A DNA stretch of 64,000 bases. Origin: Pyropia yezoensis (Eukaryota > Rhodophyta > Bangiophyceae > Bangiales > Bangiaceae). Within the stretch, counting starts at the first letter, position 1. Each line of letters starts with the position of its first letter. The notes beneath the pieces are model-generated. The model saw nothing but the letters and a program-made list of their open reading frames with translations, made no database searches and was not told the origin of the DNA. Location of the stretch: positions 15,783,186 through 15,847,185 of the forward strand of contig CM020620.1 of the NCBI GenBank assembly GCA_009829735.1. The letters are read 5' to 3'. A program made the position numbers and the translations under genes. Shown here one piece after another: positions 33,956 to 44,225 of this stretch.

Positions 33956-34822
33956 ATGCCTCCCCAGAGCGCGTTTGTCACCCCCAGAGCCCCCCTCCCC
34001 CGCCCCCCCCTCGGCCGTCCTCGGCCCGCGCGGGCACGCCACCCCCCCCCAACCCGCCACCCCCATCACCCCCCCCCCCCCGCTCCCGTGGCGGGCGCGC
34101 GCACCCGCGCGGCTCTGCTGCCCCGCGGGGGGGGCACCCGCGCGGCGCCAACGCCGCGGGGCACCCCCCCGCCGCGCGCCGGCCCGCCAACGCCGCCCGC
34201 GTGGGTGCGGGACGCCGCCGCCGCCGCCGCCGCCGCCGCCGCGACGCCGCCGCCCCCGACGGCCCCTGAAGGCCCCCCGCCGCCGCCGTCGCCACCGCCC
34301 GGCGGGGCAGGCGGGGACGCCTGGAACGGCCGCCGCCGCGGGGATGGGGACGGCGGTGACCGGGGCGGGGGCGACCCGGCCGCCGCCCTTCCCACCCCGG
34401 GGTCCGTGTCGGCGGCGCTACGACAGGTGACCGCCGCCTTCCCCGCCGCGTACGAGCTGCTGGTGCACGTGCTGTGTGCGCTGGGGATGGGGGTGATGCT
34501 GGTCGCCGCCGGCCGGGCGGTGGCGCAGTACGCGGTGGCCGTTGCCACCCGCGGGGACACCCTCTTTTGCGCGCTCGTGCCGGTGCGGCGGCAGTTTGGG
34601 CAGTCCCTGCTGCTGGGCCTGGACGTCCTCCTCGCCGCAGATGTGGCCGAGACGCTGCCGCGGGTGGCCGGCCTGGGGGGGGTGGGCGCCGCCTCCGCTG
34701 CTGGGGGGGCGGGGCTCCGCCACGTTGCGACGGTGATGGCCCTCCGCGCGGCGCTGACGCTGGTCCTCGAGGCGGAGATCCAGTGGAAGCCCCACGTGGG
34801 GCCAACCGCGCCCTCCTTTTGA
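33956..34822 (+). CDS. DUF1622 membrane protein, probably plastid-targeted
   Basis: The ATG at 33956 gives 288 aa. The first 130 residues are Pro/Arg/Ala-rich and start MPPQSAFVTPRAPLPRPPLG, which fits a plastid transit peptide in this lineage but is low complexity. The C-terminal 130 residues match the layout of bacterial DUF1622 proteins. A first membrane helix, VLCALGMGVMLVAAGRAVAQ, sits at about 168-190. It is followed by the basic loop RGDTLFCALVPVRRQFGQS, a second helix LLLGLDVLLAADVAETL, and a third, VATVMALRAALTLVLEAEI, ending with the typical charged ELEI-like end. The family is uncharacterised. A cyanobacterial or other bacterial origin is plausible. No partner genes are adjacent. 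Confidence 0.8.
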   Translation: MPPQSAFVTPRAPLPRPPLGRPRPARARHPPPTRHPHHPPPPAPVAGARTRAALLPRGGGTRAAPTPRGTPPPRAGPPTPPAWVRDAAAAAAAAAATPPPPTAPEGPPPPPSPPPGGAGGDAWNGRRRGDGDGGDRGGGDPAAALPTPGSVSAALRQVTAAFPAAYELLVHVLCALGMGVMLVAAGRAVAQYAVAVATRGDTLFCALVPVRRQFGQSLLLGLDVLLAADVAETLPRVAGLGGVGAASAAGGAGLRHVATVMALRAALTLVLEAEIQWKPHVGPTAPSF

Positions 34823-34851
34823 GGCAGGGCTGCTGGCGGCGGCGGCGGCGG

Positions 34852-34892
<41 letters not shown>

Positions 34893-35358
34893 GGGCTTAA
34901 GGTGAGGGACGTCAACAGAGGGGCGGCGAAGGGGATGTCGGCGAGAGTGCCAGTTTGCGAATAGGTTCGTGTATGTGGGTGGGCGGTCGTGGGGAGTGGC
35001 GGCCATCCGTCGCGCGAGCTGGTTTTTTCAACCCCATTTCCTGTGGTGGGTGTGGGGGGAAGGCAGAGCGCTGTCGTCCGCCACAGCCGTGGAGACGGCC
35101 CGTGCCCCCGGCCGTCCCCGCTTCCGAGCAAGTTGAGGGGGTGCTTACGTCTCCGCGCGCCAGTCGCGCCGCCGCCGCTTGTTTGATACCCGCTGCTGCA
35201 GGTGGCGCCGTTGGTGATGGCTGGTCTGTTGGCACTGGAGGGGGAACCACAGAGGGGGACATCACTGTCCACCGCCCAACCCCCCCACCCTTCCGTCTTC
35301 TTTCCCTGCCCTCTCGTACCCCTCTCTCCCCGCCCTCTAAGACAGCGACGTTTCCCGC
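34823..35358. other. Intergenic with a 37-nt G tract
   Basis: A GGC repeat runs directly into 37 consecutive G (34853-34889), only 30 bp after the DUF1622 stop. The rest, up to the convergent sirtuin gene, shows no coding signal. Confidence 0.6.
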
Positions 35359-37454
35359 TCATCCCCCGTCCTCCACCACCGCCACCCGCTCACAGACGCG
35401 GAGGTGCGCGCGCTTGCGGCTGTGCCCCACCGCCACCCCACACAGCACACACACGCAGCGGCCGCGGCCGACGCCGCCCAGTCGGTGAAAGTAGGCTGCC
35501 GCGTCCACCGCGTCCACCGCCACGGGCACCCGCCCGCCGGGGGGGGCGTTAGCCGTAGTCGCCGACGCTGCCGCCGCCGCCGCCGATGCGACCGCGACGG
35601 TGGCCGTCGCGGTGGCGGCGTAGTCGACGCGCGCCAGCTCTACTGTGTGTACGACACGGGCGGGGGGGGCAGGGGGGGCCGCCGCCCCCGACGCCGCCGC
35701 CACAGGCTGCGTCACCACCGCCGTCGGTGGTGCCACCCCCGGCCGCCCACACACGGTGGGGTCCAGATGGAGGGTCACCTCCAGCTGGGTCACCGGCGAT
35801 AGCAGGGGCGGCGTGCCCCCCTCCCCCCCCACGTCGCGTGGCGTGGTCAGTGACGCCACCCAGCCACGCGACGCGTCCGTCTCGGCGGTGGCGAGGGCCT
35901 CCCCCCCTTGCCCCCCCCCCCCCCCCTCAGCCACCGCAGCGTCGCGCGGTGGCAAAAAGGGAGCCCCCCATCGGGCGGTGGGAGCACCCCGTCCAGCACC
36001 ACCTGCAGGCAGGTGGGGACCGCAGCGGGCGAGGCGGCCGCCCCAGTCCCCGTCGGGGGCACAGGCGTGGCGGTCACCGACACCCCCGCGGTGCGGACGT
36101 AGGGGGGGATGGCCACGCCAAGGGCGTCACACAGACACGCAAAGAGCGTGTCGGCGGGGGCGCGGAGGACCAGCCGCGCGGCGGCGTCGCCCCACGTGCG
36201 CGAAAGGTTGACAACCGCCATGGCACCGCCGCCGGCGCCGCCGGCGGCCGCGTCCGCGCCCACCCGGCGCGGCCGGATGGTGCGGAGCGCAAAGCCGCGC
36301 GCAGCGGTCATCTGCATGGAGGAGCCAACGACCAGCGCCAAGGCGGCCGCGTCCGATGCGGCGTCGGCCGACTGCGAGTCGGCCTCGGGGAGGGGGTCGT
36401 CCCAGTCGAGCACCTGGTCATGAAGGGGGCCCCCACACACCCCCTCCTTTCCCCCATGGCCCCCAGCACCGTCGACGCCGCCCCTGCTGCTGCCGCCGCC
36501 GTCCACAGGCGACGCTGCCGGCGCAGTGCAGCGGCGACCGGTTTCGCAAAAGCCCACCGTCGGCATCTCTGTAAACGGGCGGTAGTACTCGGCGCCGCAG
36601 GACGCACACGATTCGACAAACACGTCGCCATGGAGCTCAGAGAGCCGGCCCCGCGGCAAGCCCGACCGCAGGTGCAGGCCGTCCACGTTTTGAGAGACCA
36701 CATGGGACACCAGACCCGCCGCTACCAGCCCCACCAGCGCCATGTGCGCGAGCGTGGGCGCGGCTGACAAGAAGGACACCCCGTCGGCCGGTTGGGGGGC
36801 GGCCGCCAGGGGGGCCGTGCGCTCGTCGGGGGCGGGCGACGTCGCAGCGCCGGCCGCCCCACCCGCCGCGCCAGTCCCTTCTCGCTTGATGCGCGTGCGG
36901 GGCCGCTTGGTGGGGGGGCTCGCCAGCGAGGCGGCCGTTGCCGCCGCCGCAGCAGCCGCCGCCGACGCCGCCGTGCGGGCGCTACGGCGCTTTGGCGTTG
37001 TCGAGAGCGGGGCTGGTGCCAACGACGGGGCCGCTTCCAGGGAGCTACCCCTGCCATCGACACGTGTACCGCCGGCACAGGCACCGTCACCTCCCCCGCA
37101 GGCGCCGTCGCCCCCACTGTCGGCGCCGTCGCGGTCAGATAAAGGGGACCACGACTCCCGCGGAGAATCCACCCCCGCCTTCCCCTTCTGCAGCCGCCTC
37201 GCCTTGTCCGCCGCCGCCGCCGTCCACACCCCGTCGGTGCTGCGAAAGTCTCGGATTCCCGCTGCGGTGCTGAGGCCTGCTCCCGTGTGGACCACGACCC
37301 GCCCGCCGGCGGCGCGGACGGCCGCCGCGAGAACCGCGATTTTGCCTGTCGCCACCGCGGGCGGGTCTGGCTCTGGCCGCAAGTTGACGTCTCCAAAGTA
37401 GGCACCCGAGGAGAGGCGGTCCGCGTAGCCGGTTGCGGTTGAGGAGGCCGCCAT
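35359..37454 (-). CDS. Sirtuin, SIRT6/SIRT7-like NAD-dependent deacylase, frame broken at a C run
   Basis: Sirtuins of this class remove acyl groups from histone lysines using NAD. The minus-strand ATG at 37454 (MAASSTATGYADRLSSGAYF) is chosen because YADRLS-type starts are usual for the class. The NAD-binding HTGAGLSTAAGIRDFR and VWT lie at about 54-76. QNVDGLHLRSG (about 254) and catalytic SELHGDVF (about 271) follow. Zinc-binding Cys are in ESCASC and further on in FCETGRRC and GVCGGP. ALVVGSSMQMTAA and VNLSRTWGDAAARLVLRA complete the core. A roughly 150-residue Ala/Ser/Arg insert sits between VWT and the AHMALVGL helix, with an NLS-like KRPRTRIKRE. The first frame stops at 35847. Coding signal continues in another frame to 35359, switching at a 16-nt C run (35911-35926). 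One base of run-length change would join them. Confidence 0.88.
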
Positions 37455-38326
37455 TGGTCGAGGGTGTCTGGCACCCAGGGGGGGGGCGCCCTGGGGCCCG
37501 CCTTGGGACCACCAACGGAGGGTGGGGCAGATGTACGAGGTGAGATGTCGTGCAGGGGTACTTCGGCCGGATGGCAAAGAGGGTGGGGAACGGCGGGAGG
37601 TGAGGGCGGGAGAAGCCGCCCGTCAAAGCAGAGGGGGACGGAGGCAGAGGAAAGTATCACACTTAAGTGGCCACGTGTCCGATGAAAGTTGCGACCAACC
37701 GTCCACGAGCCCTATCGACGGAGCAAGCGTGACGACGTCGAGGGGCTTGGACATTGGCTTGGAAGCCAATCGGTGCCCCGCGCGTCCTACGGTTGGCTTG
37801 AAACACATGAGCGTGCAGGACTGTTCTGTAGTTAGACGCTGCGCGGCCGACCAGGCAGACTCTGTTATTGAAGTGCCCTCCCTCGAGCAGCTTGCCCTTT
37901 CTGCAGCTGCGCCTGTCACAGAGACAGAGAATAGAGAACGACCGACCCGAGCTTTGTTTGCAGCACGTGGTTGCTTGACGACGTCAACGGCCCAACAAAT
38001 GAGCGAGTCAGATGCAAAAACCAGACCCACGGATACACAAAAAAGAGAAAAGAAAAGAAATAGTCCCACCCAAATGCACCTGCAGCGCGTGGTGCCAGCG
38101 TCCGACGCAGCCATATGTTCATACAAGTCGCCGCGAGCACAGCTGCCCATCCCATAGCCATGCATAGCCATGCCGACACAGCCACTCAGACCCGGCTAGA
38201 GCCAGCCAACATCCAACCGACCATCCACCTCACCGGCAGCCCCATCCGCCACGACAGGTCATCGCCCGCTGCACCGCCCCTACAGCCCGACACAAGACAA
38301 AAACAAGTCACATGCAGCGCCGCTCA
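37455..38326. other. Intergenic
   Basis: The 872 bp between the sirtuin start and the end of the Hc1-like gene have no supported frame. The minus-strand frame at 37623-38171 has ordinary composition but no recognisable feature. Confidence 0.4.
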
Positions 38327-39194
38327 TCAATAGCCACCGTCCTGGTCCACTGACTGATGGGCATAGTTGCCGTAGTGGGCGGCGGCCGCCGCCGCGTGCG
38401 GGTCCATGGGCATCAGCTGCGGCTGGCCATACTGCTGCGGGTCGTGCTCCTCTTGCTCTACCTCGGCGTGCTGCTCAGCTTGCTTCTCATTCTTGGTGCT
38501 TTGGATGAGCACACGCAGCTCCTGTGAGTCCAACACAGCAAATATAGGTGGCAATAACGACCAAAACGGAAAAAACACCATCGCGCGCAAACAGGTTAGA
38601 ACGACAAGCAGGGTGGACAACCCCACGGCACCGATATGCAAGCCCACCACACCAGCGACCGCATGTCGAACAAGAAAAGCCACACGACACAGCACCAACA
38701 CGTACCTGCGCGAGAGACTTGAGCTCCTGCAAGTGCTTGCGCGCACGGGTGCCAGCTGCTTTGTTGTTCCCTTCAAAGAACTTCGTAGAATCCTTGTTCA
38801 CTGCCGCGATGCAGTTGCGCAACTGAGAAGAACAAACAAACAAGGGACCAGCGGGAAAAACGATACGGAACGTGTCAGCAGTCAACGAGCAACTAGAGGC
38901 CGCACGTTGTCCTCATGATCAGCGCCACGACCTGGGGTCTCGGAGAACCGCCCGAGCAATAGATAAGCCCACAACAGAAGAACCTCGTCTCCCTGGAGTC
39001 GTCCATCCATGGCAACTCGGACACCCACCCACAGCGTGTCGACGGTTGACGATTGGGCGCCCACGTTGTCATCGAGCGAGGTGCGGTGTCCACAAGCAAA
39101 AGAACGCGCCAAAAATAGAGACCCCCTCCCCACCGAGCGAAACGGCAAGGGGACGGACAGCGGCCAGGAAACATACCTCCTGGAGCTTGTCCAT
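38327..39194 (-). CDS. Hc1/bacterial histone-H1-like DNA-binding protein, three exons
   Basis: Minus-strand exons are 39194-39177 (MDKLQE), 38822-38706 and 38521-38327, with donors GTATGT and GTACGT and acceptors CTTCTCAG and ACTCACAG. All joins are phase 0, giving 109 aa. The core LRNCIAAVNKDSTKFFEGNN, KAAGTRARKHLQELKSLAQ and ELRVLIQSTKN matches the Hc1-type histone H1 family (PF07432), known from Bacteroidetes and Chlamydia, where small Lys-rich proteins compact DNA. The splice junctions reconstruct this motif exactly (LKSLAQ|ELRVLIQ), which makes the model strong. The tail is Gln/Ala/His-rich and acidic (QAEQHAEVEQEEH, AAAAAAHYGNYAHQSVDQDG) instead of the Lys-rich tail of bacterial forms. 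Nuclear or organellar location is not evident: no transit peptide is seen. Confidence 0.8.
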
Positions 39195-40385
39195 GGTGAA
39201 AATGGGATAGGGGGCGGAGGGGGGGCAAGGTGGTCGTCGCGCGGGCGAGGCCAAGATGGGGCGCCAAGGTCAAGCACGAGCGCGCGCGCGTGCGTGCCGT
39301 GCACACCTCCGTGGCCGCCGATCCAAACGGCCGTGCCGGCAGAGAGGGCTGCTGAGGGGGGTGGGCGTCGCGTCCAAGACAAATGCGCACACTGGGGGGT
39401 CGTGGGCGCAGGGGGAGCGCGGCAGACGGCGGCGACGGCGCTCTTGGCACGCGGCGGACGCAGTGGCGGGACGGCGCGCTGTGGGGTCCCAGTCGGCGAC
39501 GGCCGACGGCGTGCTGGCGCTGGCCTGAGGGGGGGGGTGCCCTATCCGAGGGCGCCGCTGGCAGGGGGGGGAGGGGCCCACGCCGCAGCAGTGGGTGTTT
39601 GGGGGGCGACGGGAGGGCGACAGCCCGCGCGCGTGCGCGCGCTCAACCCGCCAAAGCTGAGGGCTGGCGCGCGCGCGCGCGGTTGACATCCCCGCACGCT
39701 GCTGTCCGATTGGGTGGCGACGCCGTCGAGGCCGGGGGGTTGGCGGCAGAGCAGCGGGCCTACCGAAAATTGACGAAAACGCGCGCGCCCAGATTGACGG
39801 TGCGGGGAACTGCGCCACGTGGGGCGCGCCACTGCCGACCGGGGCCCAGCTTCGCCATCTGCTGCTTTGCAACTGGCGCCACGCGAGTGAAAAGCAAGGC
39901 ACCGCGCCAAATTGGCTCGCGAACGCGGCCACTCCTCCACCTCCCCCACCCCCACCTCTGGCCTGAGGGGTGGACGGGGGACTACACAGCTGGGCAAAGG
40001 ATCTGCCCGATTTTTTGATGGCGGCGGTTGGTGCGGTGGCTCGGCCGCGCGGGTCCCATTTTGGATGCACTCATCTTGTGGTGGAGCATATGGCGGCGAG
40101 GCCGGCGGGCGTGTGCGTGGAAGCGTGTGGGATAAGCGCTCTCGCCGACCGCCAGACGCTGCGCCAGCACACCAGCAAAGATGGTAGTCAGACCCCTGTG
40201 GGGCCAGCCACCCAGGATCCGAAAGGGGTGCGCGCCCCGTTCCCGGCCAGATCCACTCCAGCGGCGACGGGTTGTCCTGCGTCACCGCGGGGCCTTGCGT
40301 GTACGAATTGAACCGGCGATGTACGTACAGGTACCTACCTACCTACTGACCATACCACGCAGTACAGGAAGGGTATATATCCCAT
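39195..40385. other. Intergenic
   Basis: No supported gene. A CGCGCGCG run occurs at about 39669-39682. Open frames on both strands are Arg/Pro-rich. Confidence 0.4.
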
Positions 40386-40731
40386 ATCAGGTTTCAGAGG
40401 AGGTGACCGCCACCCCGTACGACGCCAACGACCGGTCCAAGCCGTCGGGGCCGCCCCGCCACATCCGTGCCTACACGCGCTTTACCTTTCCGGGGCGTGG
40501 CGGCAGGTACTCGTCCTACGAGTAGAACCGCTCCTCCTTTGACGCGGTGGACCACGACGCCAACCCGGGCGGCACGGGCGGCACCGTGTACCTGCTGGAA
40601 GGGAGGAGCTTTGACAAGTTCACCAGCCTGGAGCGTGGCGGCTATGACGACCTACTGGGCGCAGACACGGACACGGACATGGAGTTTGTGCGGCGGGAGC
40701 TGGCCGACTGGGGGCGGTGGCTCGTCCTGCC
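40386..40731 (+). pseudogene. Alpha-amylase (GH13) fragment with in-frame stop
   Basis: The frame reads EVTATPYDANDRSKP, HIRAYTRFTFPGRGGRYSSY, then TAG at 40523-40525, then NRSSFDAVDHDANPGGTGG, GGYDDLLGADTDTDMEF and RRELADWGRWLV. This follows, block by block, the region of bacterial/fungal-type liquefying alpha-amylases around FPGRGxxYSxFxWxWxHFDGxDxD. The stop falls where that family has a conserved Trp, so TGG to TAG is the simplest lesion. Only about 115 residues remain and the catalytic Asp/Glu segments are missing. The match begins directly after a GTTTCAG that could be an old intron acceptor. I read it as a relic exon of a duplicated amylase gene. Confidence 0.78.
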
Positions 40732-40937
40732 CGCGAATCGGCCTTGCGTCTCCCCGCTTGTATCGTCTCCCCGCTTTCTCGTGCCGCGGGGCACACAGCT
40801 GCGGGGTGGGGGAGGAGGAGCCACCCCCCCTCTTTGCCCTTGATGGCCACGCCTCCGTCGGTGGACTTGGGCGCAGGGGACTCACCGCCACGGTGCCCCC
40901 ACCCCCCCCCTGCGACGTTGCCGTCAAGGACTGATTG

Positions 40938-41235
40938 ATGCAGCGCTCGGCCTGTGGCGGCAGCATTGCCCGTCGCGGAAGGGAGGCGTCATTGCATGCC
41001 TTCCGCGTGCGGCGGCGGTGGCTTGGGGCGCATGTCCATGCGGTGGCCTCCACTTCTCTAACCTCAGCCAGCACCCCGACGACGCGACGCCAGTGGCTGG
41101 CGGGTGTATCCGTCAACGCCGCGGCGGCCGCGGCGTGTGCGGTGCCACTGGCTGTCTCCACCGACCGGCGGGGGGCGTACCGGCACCACGGACACGGGCG
41201 TTGCCGGCCGGGAAGCTGCCGCTGCCTGCCATCAG
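40938..41235 (+). CDS. Orphan exon resembling a plastid-lumen transit peptide
   Basis: The ATG at 40938 opens MQRSACGGSIARRGREASLH, rich in Ser, Arg and Ala. After about 60 residues comes TRRQWLAGVSVNAAAAAACA and VPLAVS, which has the twin-Arg plus hydrophobic core of a Tat-type thylakoid-lumen signal. A GTACGT donor follows at 41236. No downstream exon is found before the convergent glycosyltransferase gene at 41416, so this is either a first exon whose partner I cannot place or a relic. Chance in GC-rich DNA is possible. Confidence 0.25.
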
Positions 41236-41415
41236 GTACGTTCGGGTACATATACACACACACCTCGCATCTCACACATTTCATGCCGAGCTGACGGACA
41301 CACCCCCACCGCCGGGACGACCATGCCGTTTGGGTGGCGGCGGGTACCACCCCGTCGGCGGACACATGGCGCCCCTTCCCCTTCCCGCCGCGCGGGCGCC
41401 GCCAGTGGCCGCCGC

Positions 41416-42731
41416 TCACGTCTGCGCGCCCACCCACGGCTCCTCTGTCTCCGCCTCTCCCTCGGAGAGGGGTGTCCCCCACCCGGCGTCCAGGTCGGCG
41501 GGCGGCAGCAAGGGCGCGTCACCCGCCGCCGCCGCCGCCGCAGCTGCCGCCGCAGTCGCCGCCCCCCCCCCCCCGGTCGCCTCGGCGGCGGAGGCGCGGC
41601 TCGCCGCGAGCCGCTCGTGGAGCATCCCTGCGAGCGCGTCCACCCCGGTGGGGGGCAGTGACAGGTCCCACTCGCCGAGCGTCGCCTGCGGCGGCGGCGG
41701 CCGCATCCAGTCGACCGCGGGTGTCGCCGTCGGCAGCGGCGTCGAGGCGTGGCCGTTACGGCAGTCCCCCCCGCCCTCCCCACCCCATCTGACTGCCGCC
41801 CTTCCCCTCCCGTTTCCCGTCCCCGCCCTCTCCCCCCCCTGCCCGCCCTCCGTCTTCCCCTCCTCGCCCCCCCCCTCCCCTTGCTCATCGGTCGGCAACC
41901 CCCCCGGCTCGACGCGGACCAACTCGTAGTCGACGCCCCCCAGCAGCGCCGCCACATTGGCAAAGTACCGCACCGGCGAGGCGACCGTCCCCAGCTCCAC
42001 CACCGACGCGCCCCGCCGCAGGCCGAGCGCCGCCACCAGCCCGGCCCCGTGGGCGCCAAAGAGCACCCCGCACTCGGCCGCGACGGAGCGCAGCTGGCCC
42101 GCCAGGCTCGTTGCGTGCCGCCGACCGCGCTGGGGGAGGGGTGAGGGCGGCGAAGGGGGCCGCCCGCTGCGGCTGCCACCGGCGGCAGGGGGCGGCGCTC
42201 CGCTCGACGGCGCCGCCGCCAGCTCCCCCGCGCCGCCGTCCCACGCGGCCACCCCGGGGGCCGCCTCGGCGGGCGCCGCGGCCGACGCGGCGGCCGCAGC
42301 AGCCACGTCGACGGCGGTCGCGGGCGGCGGCGTGGGCGTGCCGACAACCCCCATCGCGGGGGCCAGGTACAGCGGCCCGCCCAGCGCCTGGAGCAGCCGC
42401 AGCAGCACCGCCGGCGCCAGGTTGCGCGCCGGCACCCGCCGGGGCGCCGTCCCCGGCCCCCGGTCCTGTCGGCTGACAAAGCACACGTGCGCGGGGGCGG
42501 GGGCGGGGACGCCCCTGCGCTGCGGCGGCCACCCTGCCGCGGCGGTGGCGGGGGCGCCGGCCAGCAGGTCGTCGCGATAGGCCTCGAGGAGGGACCCGGC
42601 GCACGCAACGCCCCCGTCGGCCGCGTCGGTAGAGAGGAGGGTGGTGGCCAGGAGGGGGTCCCACGCAAGGTCCCACAGCAGCCCCTGCGTCCACGGCACT
42701 ACCACCCGGTCTATCCGGACAGCGTCGCCGC

Positions 42732-42773
<42 letters not shown>

Positions 42774-44225
42774 TGGGGGTACCTACTGGCGGCGAGCCGG
42801 CAGCGGCGGCGGCGACCAGCCGCCGTACCGCCGCGTCGGCGGCGTCCACCTCGGCCGCCTCTGCCGCTGCCGCCGCCGCTGCTGCGGCCGCATCGGGCGC
42901 CTCGGACGGGTCGTCTGGCGGCACCGCCCGCCGCTGCGGCAGGCGCACCACCACCAGGGACGCCCGCAGCGCGTCGGCCACCGCCTGCAGGTGGACGCCC
43001 GTCAGGCCGGGCAGCGCCGCCGCCGCGGCGGGCGTCACCTCAAACGCCGCCCCATCGGCGGGCAGCGCCGCCTCGGTCCACGCCGTGGGCCCCACCAGCA
43101 GTACCACCACGGCCGTTGGCGGCAGCGGCGCGGCCGACGCCCCTGCGGCGGCCGCCTCGGCGGCGGCCGCCGCGGCGGCGGCGGCAGCCGCCCACGGCGG
43201 CGGCGGCAGCGGCGACGGCAGCGGCACCCGCACCGTCGACGACACGGCGACCGCCACCCACACGCGATAGATGGCGGCGTGGATGTGCCACAGGTTGCCC
43301 GAGCCAACCTTGAGCAGGTCCCCCCACGCGGGGTCGTCGAGGAGCACCCCCACCGTGGGAGGGGGGCTGGGGGGCCCCGCGCGCACGCTACCGCCGGCAT
43401 CCGTGCCACTGGCAGCGGCGGCAGCGGTGGCAGCCGCCGCCCTCCCCTCGTCCCCCCCCAGCAGCCGCACCACCAGCGGCGGCACCGTCTCCCCACCCCG
43501 CGCGACGGCCGCCGCCCGTGCGGCAATGGCGGCGGTCCGTTCCGACTCCACCCCCCATGGGGTGTCGCCCAGCCGCACCGACGGGCCGCCGCCCCCCCCC
43601 CCCGCCCCCCCAGGCGGCGGCGGTGCCCGCCCCCCATGCCCCGCCGGTAGACGGTCATGGCGCTGTGGTCGAGCGCGTGGGGCGCCCCCGACCCGTTGTG
43701 CGCCCACGTCTCCACCGCCAGCCCCGTCGACGCGTCGGCCACCACCGACGTGGCCATGCGGGGGCCGGTAAGGAAGCCCGCCCAGCCCCACACCCCGCAC
43801 CCCCGGCCTGCCGTTGTCGCAGTGGCCGCCGCCGCCGCTGCGGCTGCCGCCGCCGGCGACGCTGCCGTCGCTGCCGCCGTTGGGCCCGGCACTGCCGCAG
43901 GCGCCGCCGCCGCCGGCGCCGCCGCCGCCGCCGCCGCTGCTGCTGCCGTTGGCGCTGGCGCCGCTGCTGCCGTTGGCGCTGGCGCCGCTGCTGCCGCTGG
44001 CGCTGGCACCGCCGCCGCGAGCGTCACGGGCGCCGTCGACGAGACCGCCGCCACCGCCGCCACCGCCGCGACCGCCCCACAGAGTGGCGCAACCGCCCAC
44101 CGCCGAGGCGACCCCGCCCCCAGCCAGCGGCCTGGCACGGGAGTGGTGGTGGTGGTGGTGGTGGTGGTGGGGGTGGTGGCGGTGGTGTTAGGGATGGTGG
44201 TGGCAATGGTCGTGACGACGGCCAT
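41416..44225 (-). CDS. GT61-family glycosyltransferase, type II membrane protein, frame broken at a C run
   Basis: GT61 enzymes add xylose, arabinose or related sugars to glycans in the Golgi. The minus-strand ATG at 44225 gives a short Thr-rich tail (TTTTTTTTTPVPGR), then a likely signal anchor (LCGAVAAVAAVAAVSSTAPV) and a long Ala-rich stem. Coding continues through RMATSVVADASTGLAVETWA and HSAMTVYRRG, then moves to a second frame at GGPSVRLGDTPWGVESER. The shift falls at C runs 43592-43603 and 43605-43611. The catalytic half contains HVCFVSRQDRGPG (about residue 578), a QLRSVAAECGVLF helix, and the GT61 hallmark HGAGLVAALGLRRGASVVEL (about 722-742), then FANVAALLGGVDYELV. The C-terminus is Ala/Arg-rich. 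Donor and acceptor sugars cannot be deduced. Confidence 0.75.
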
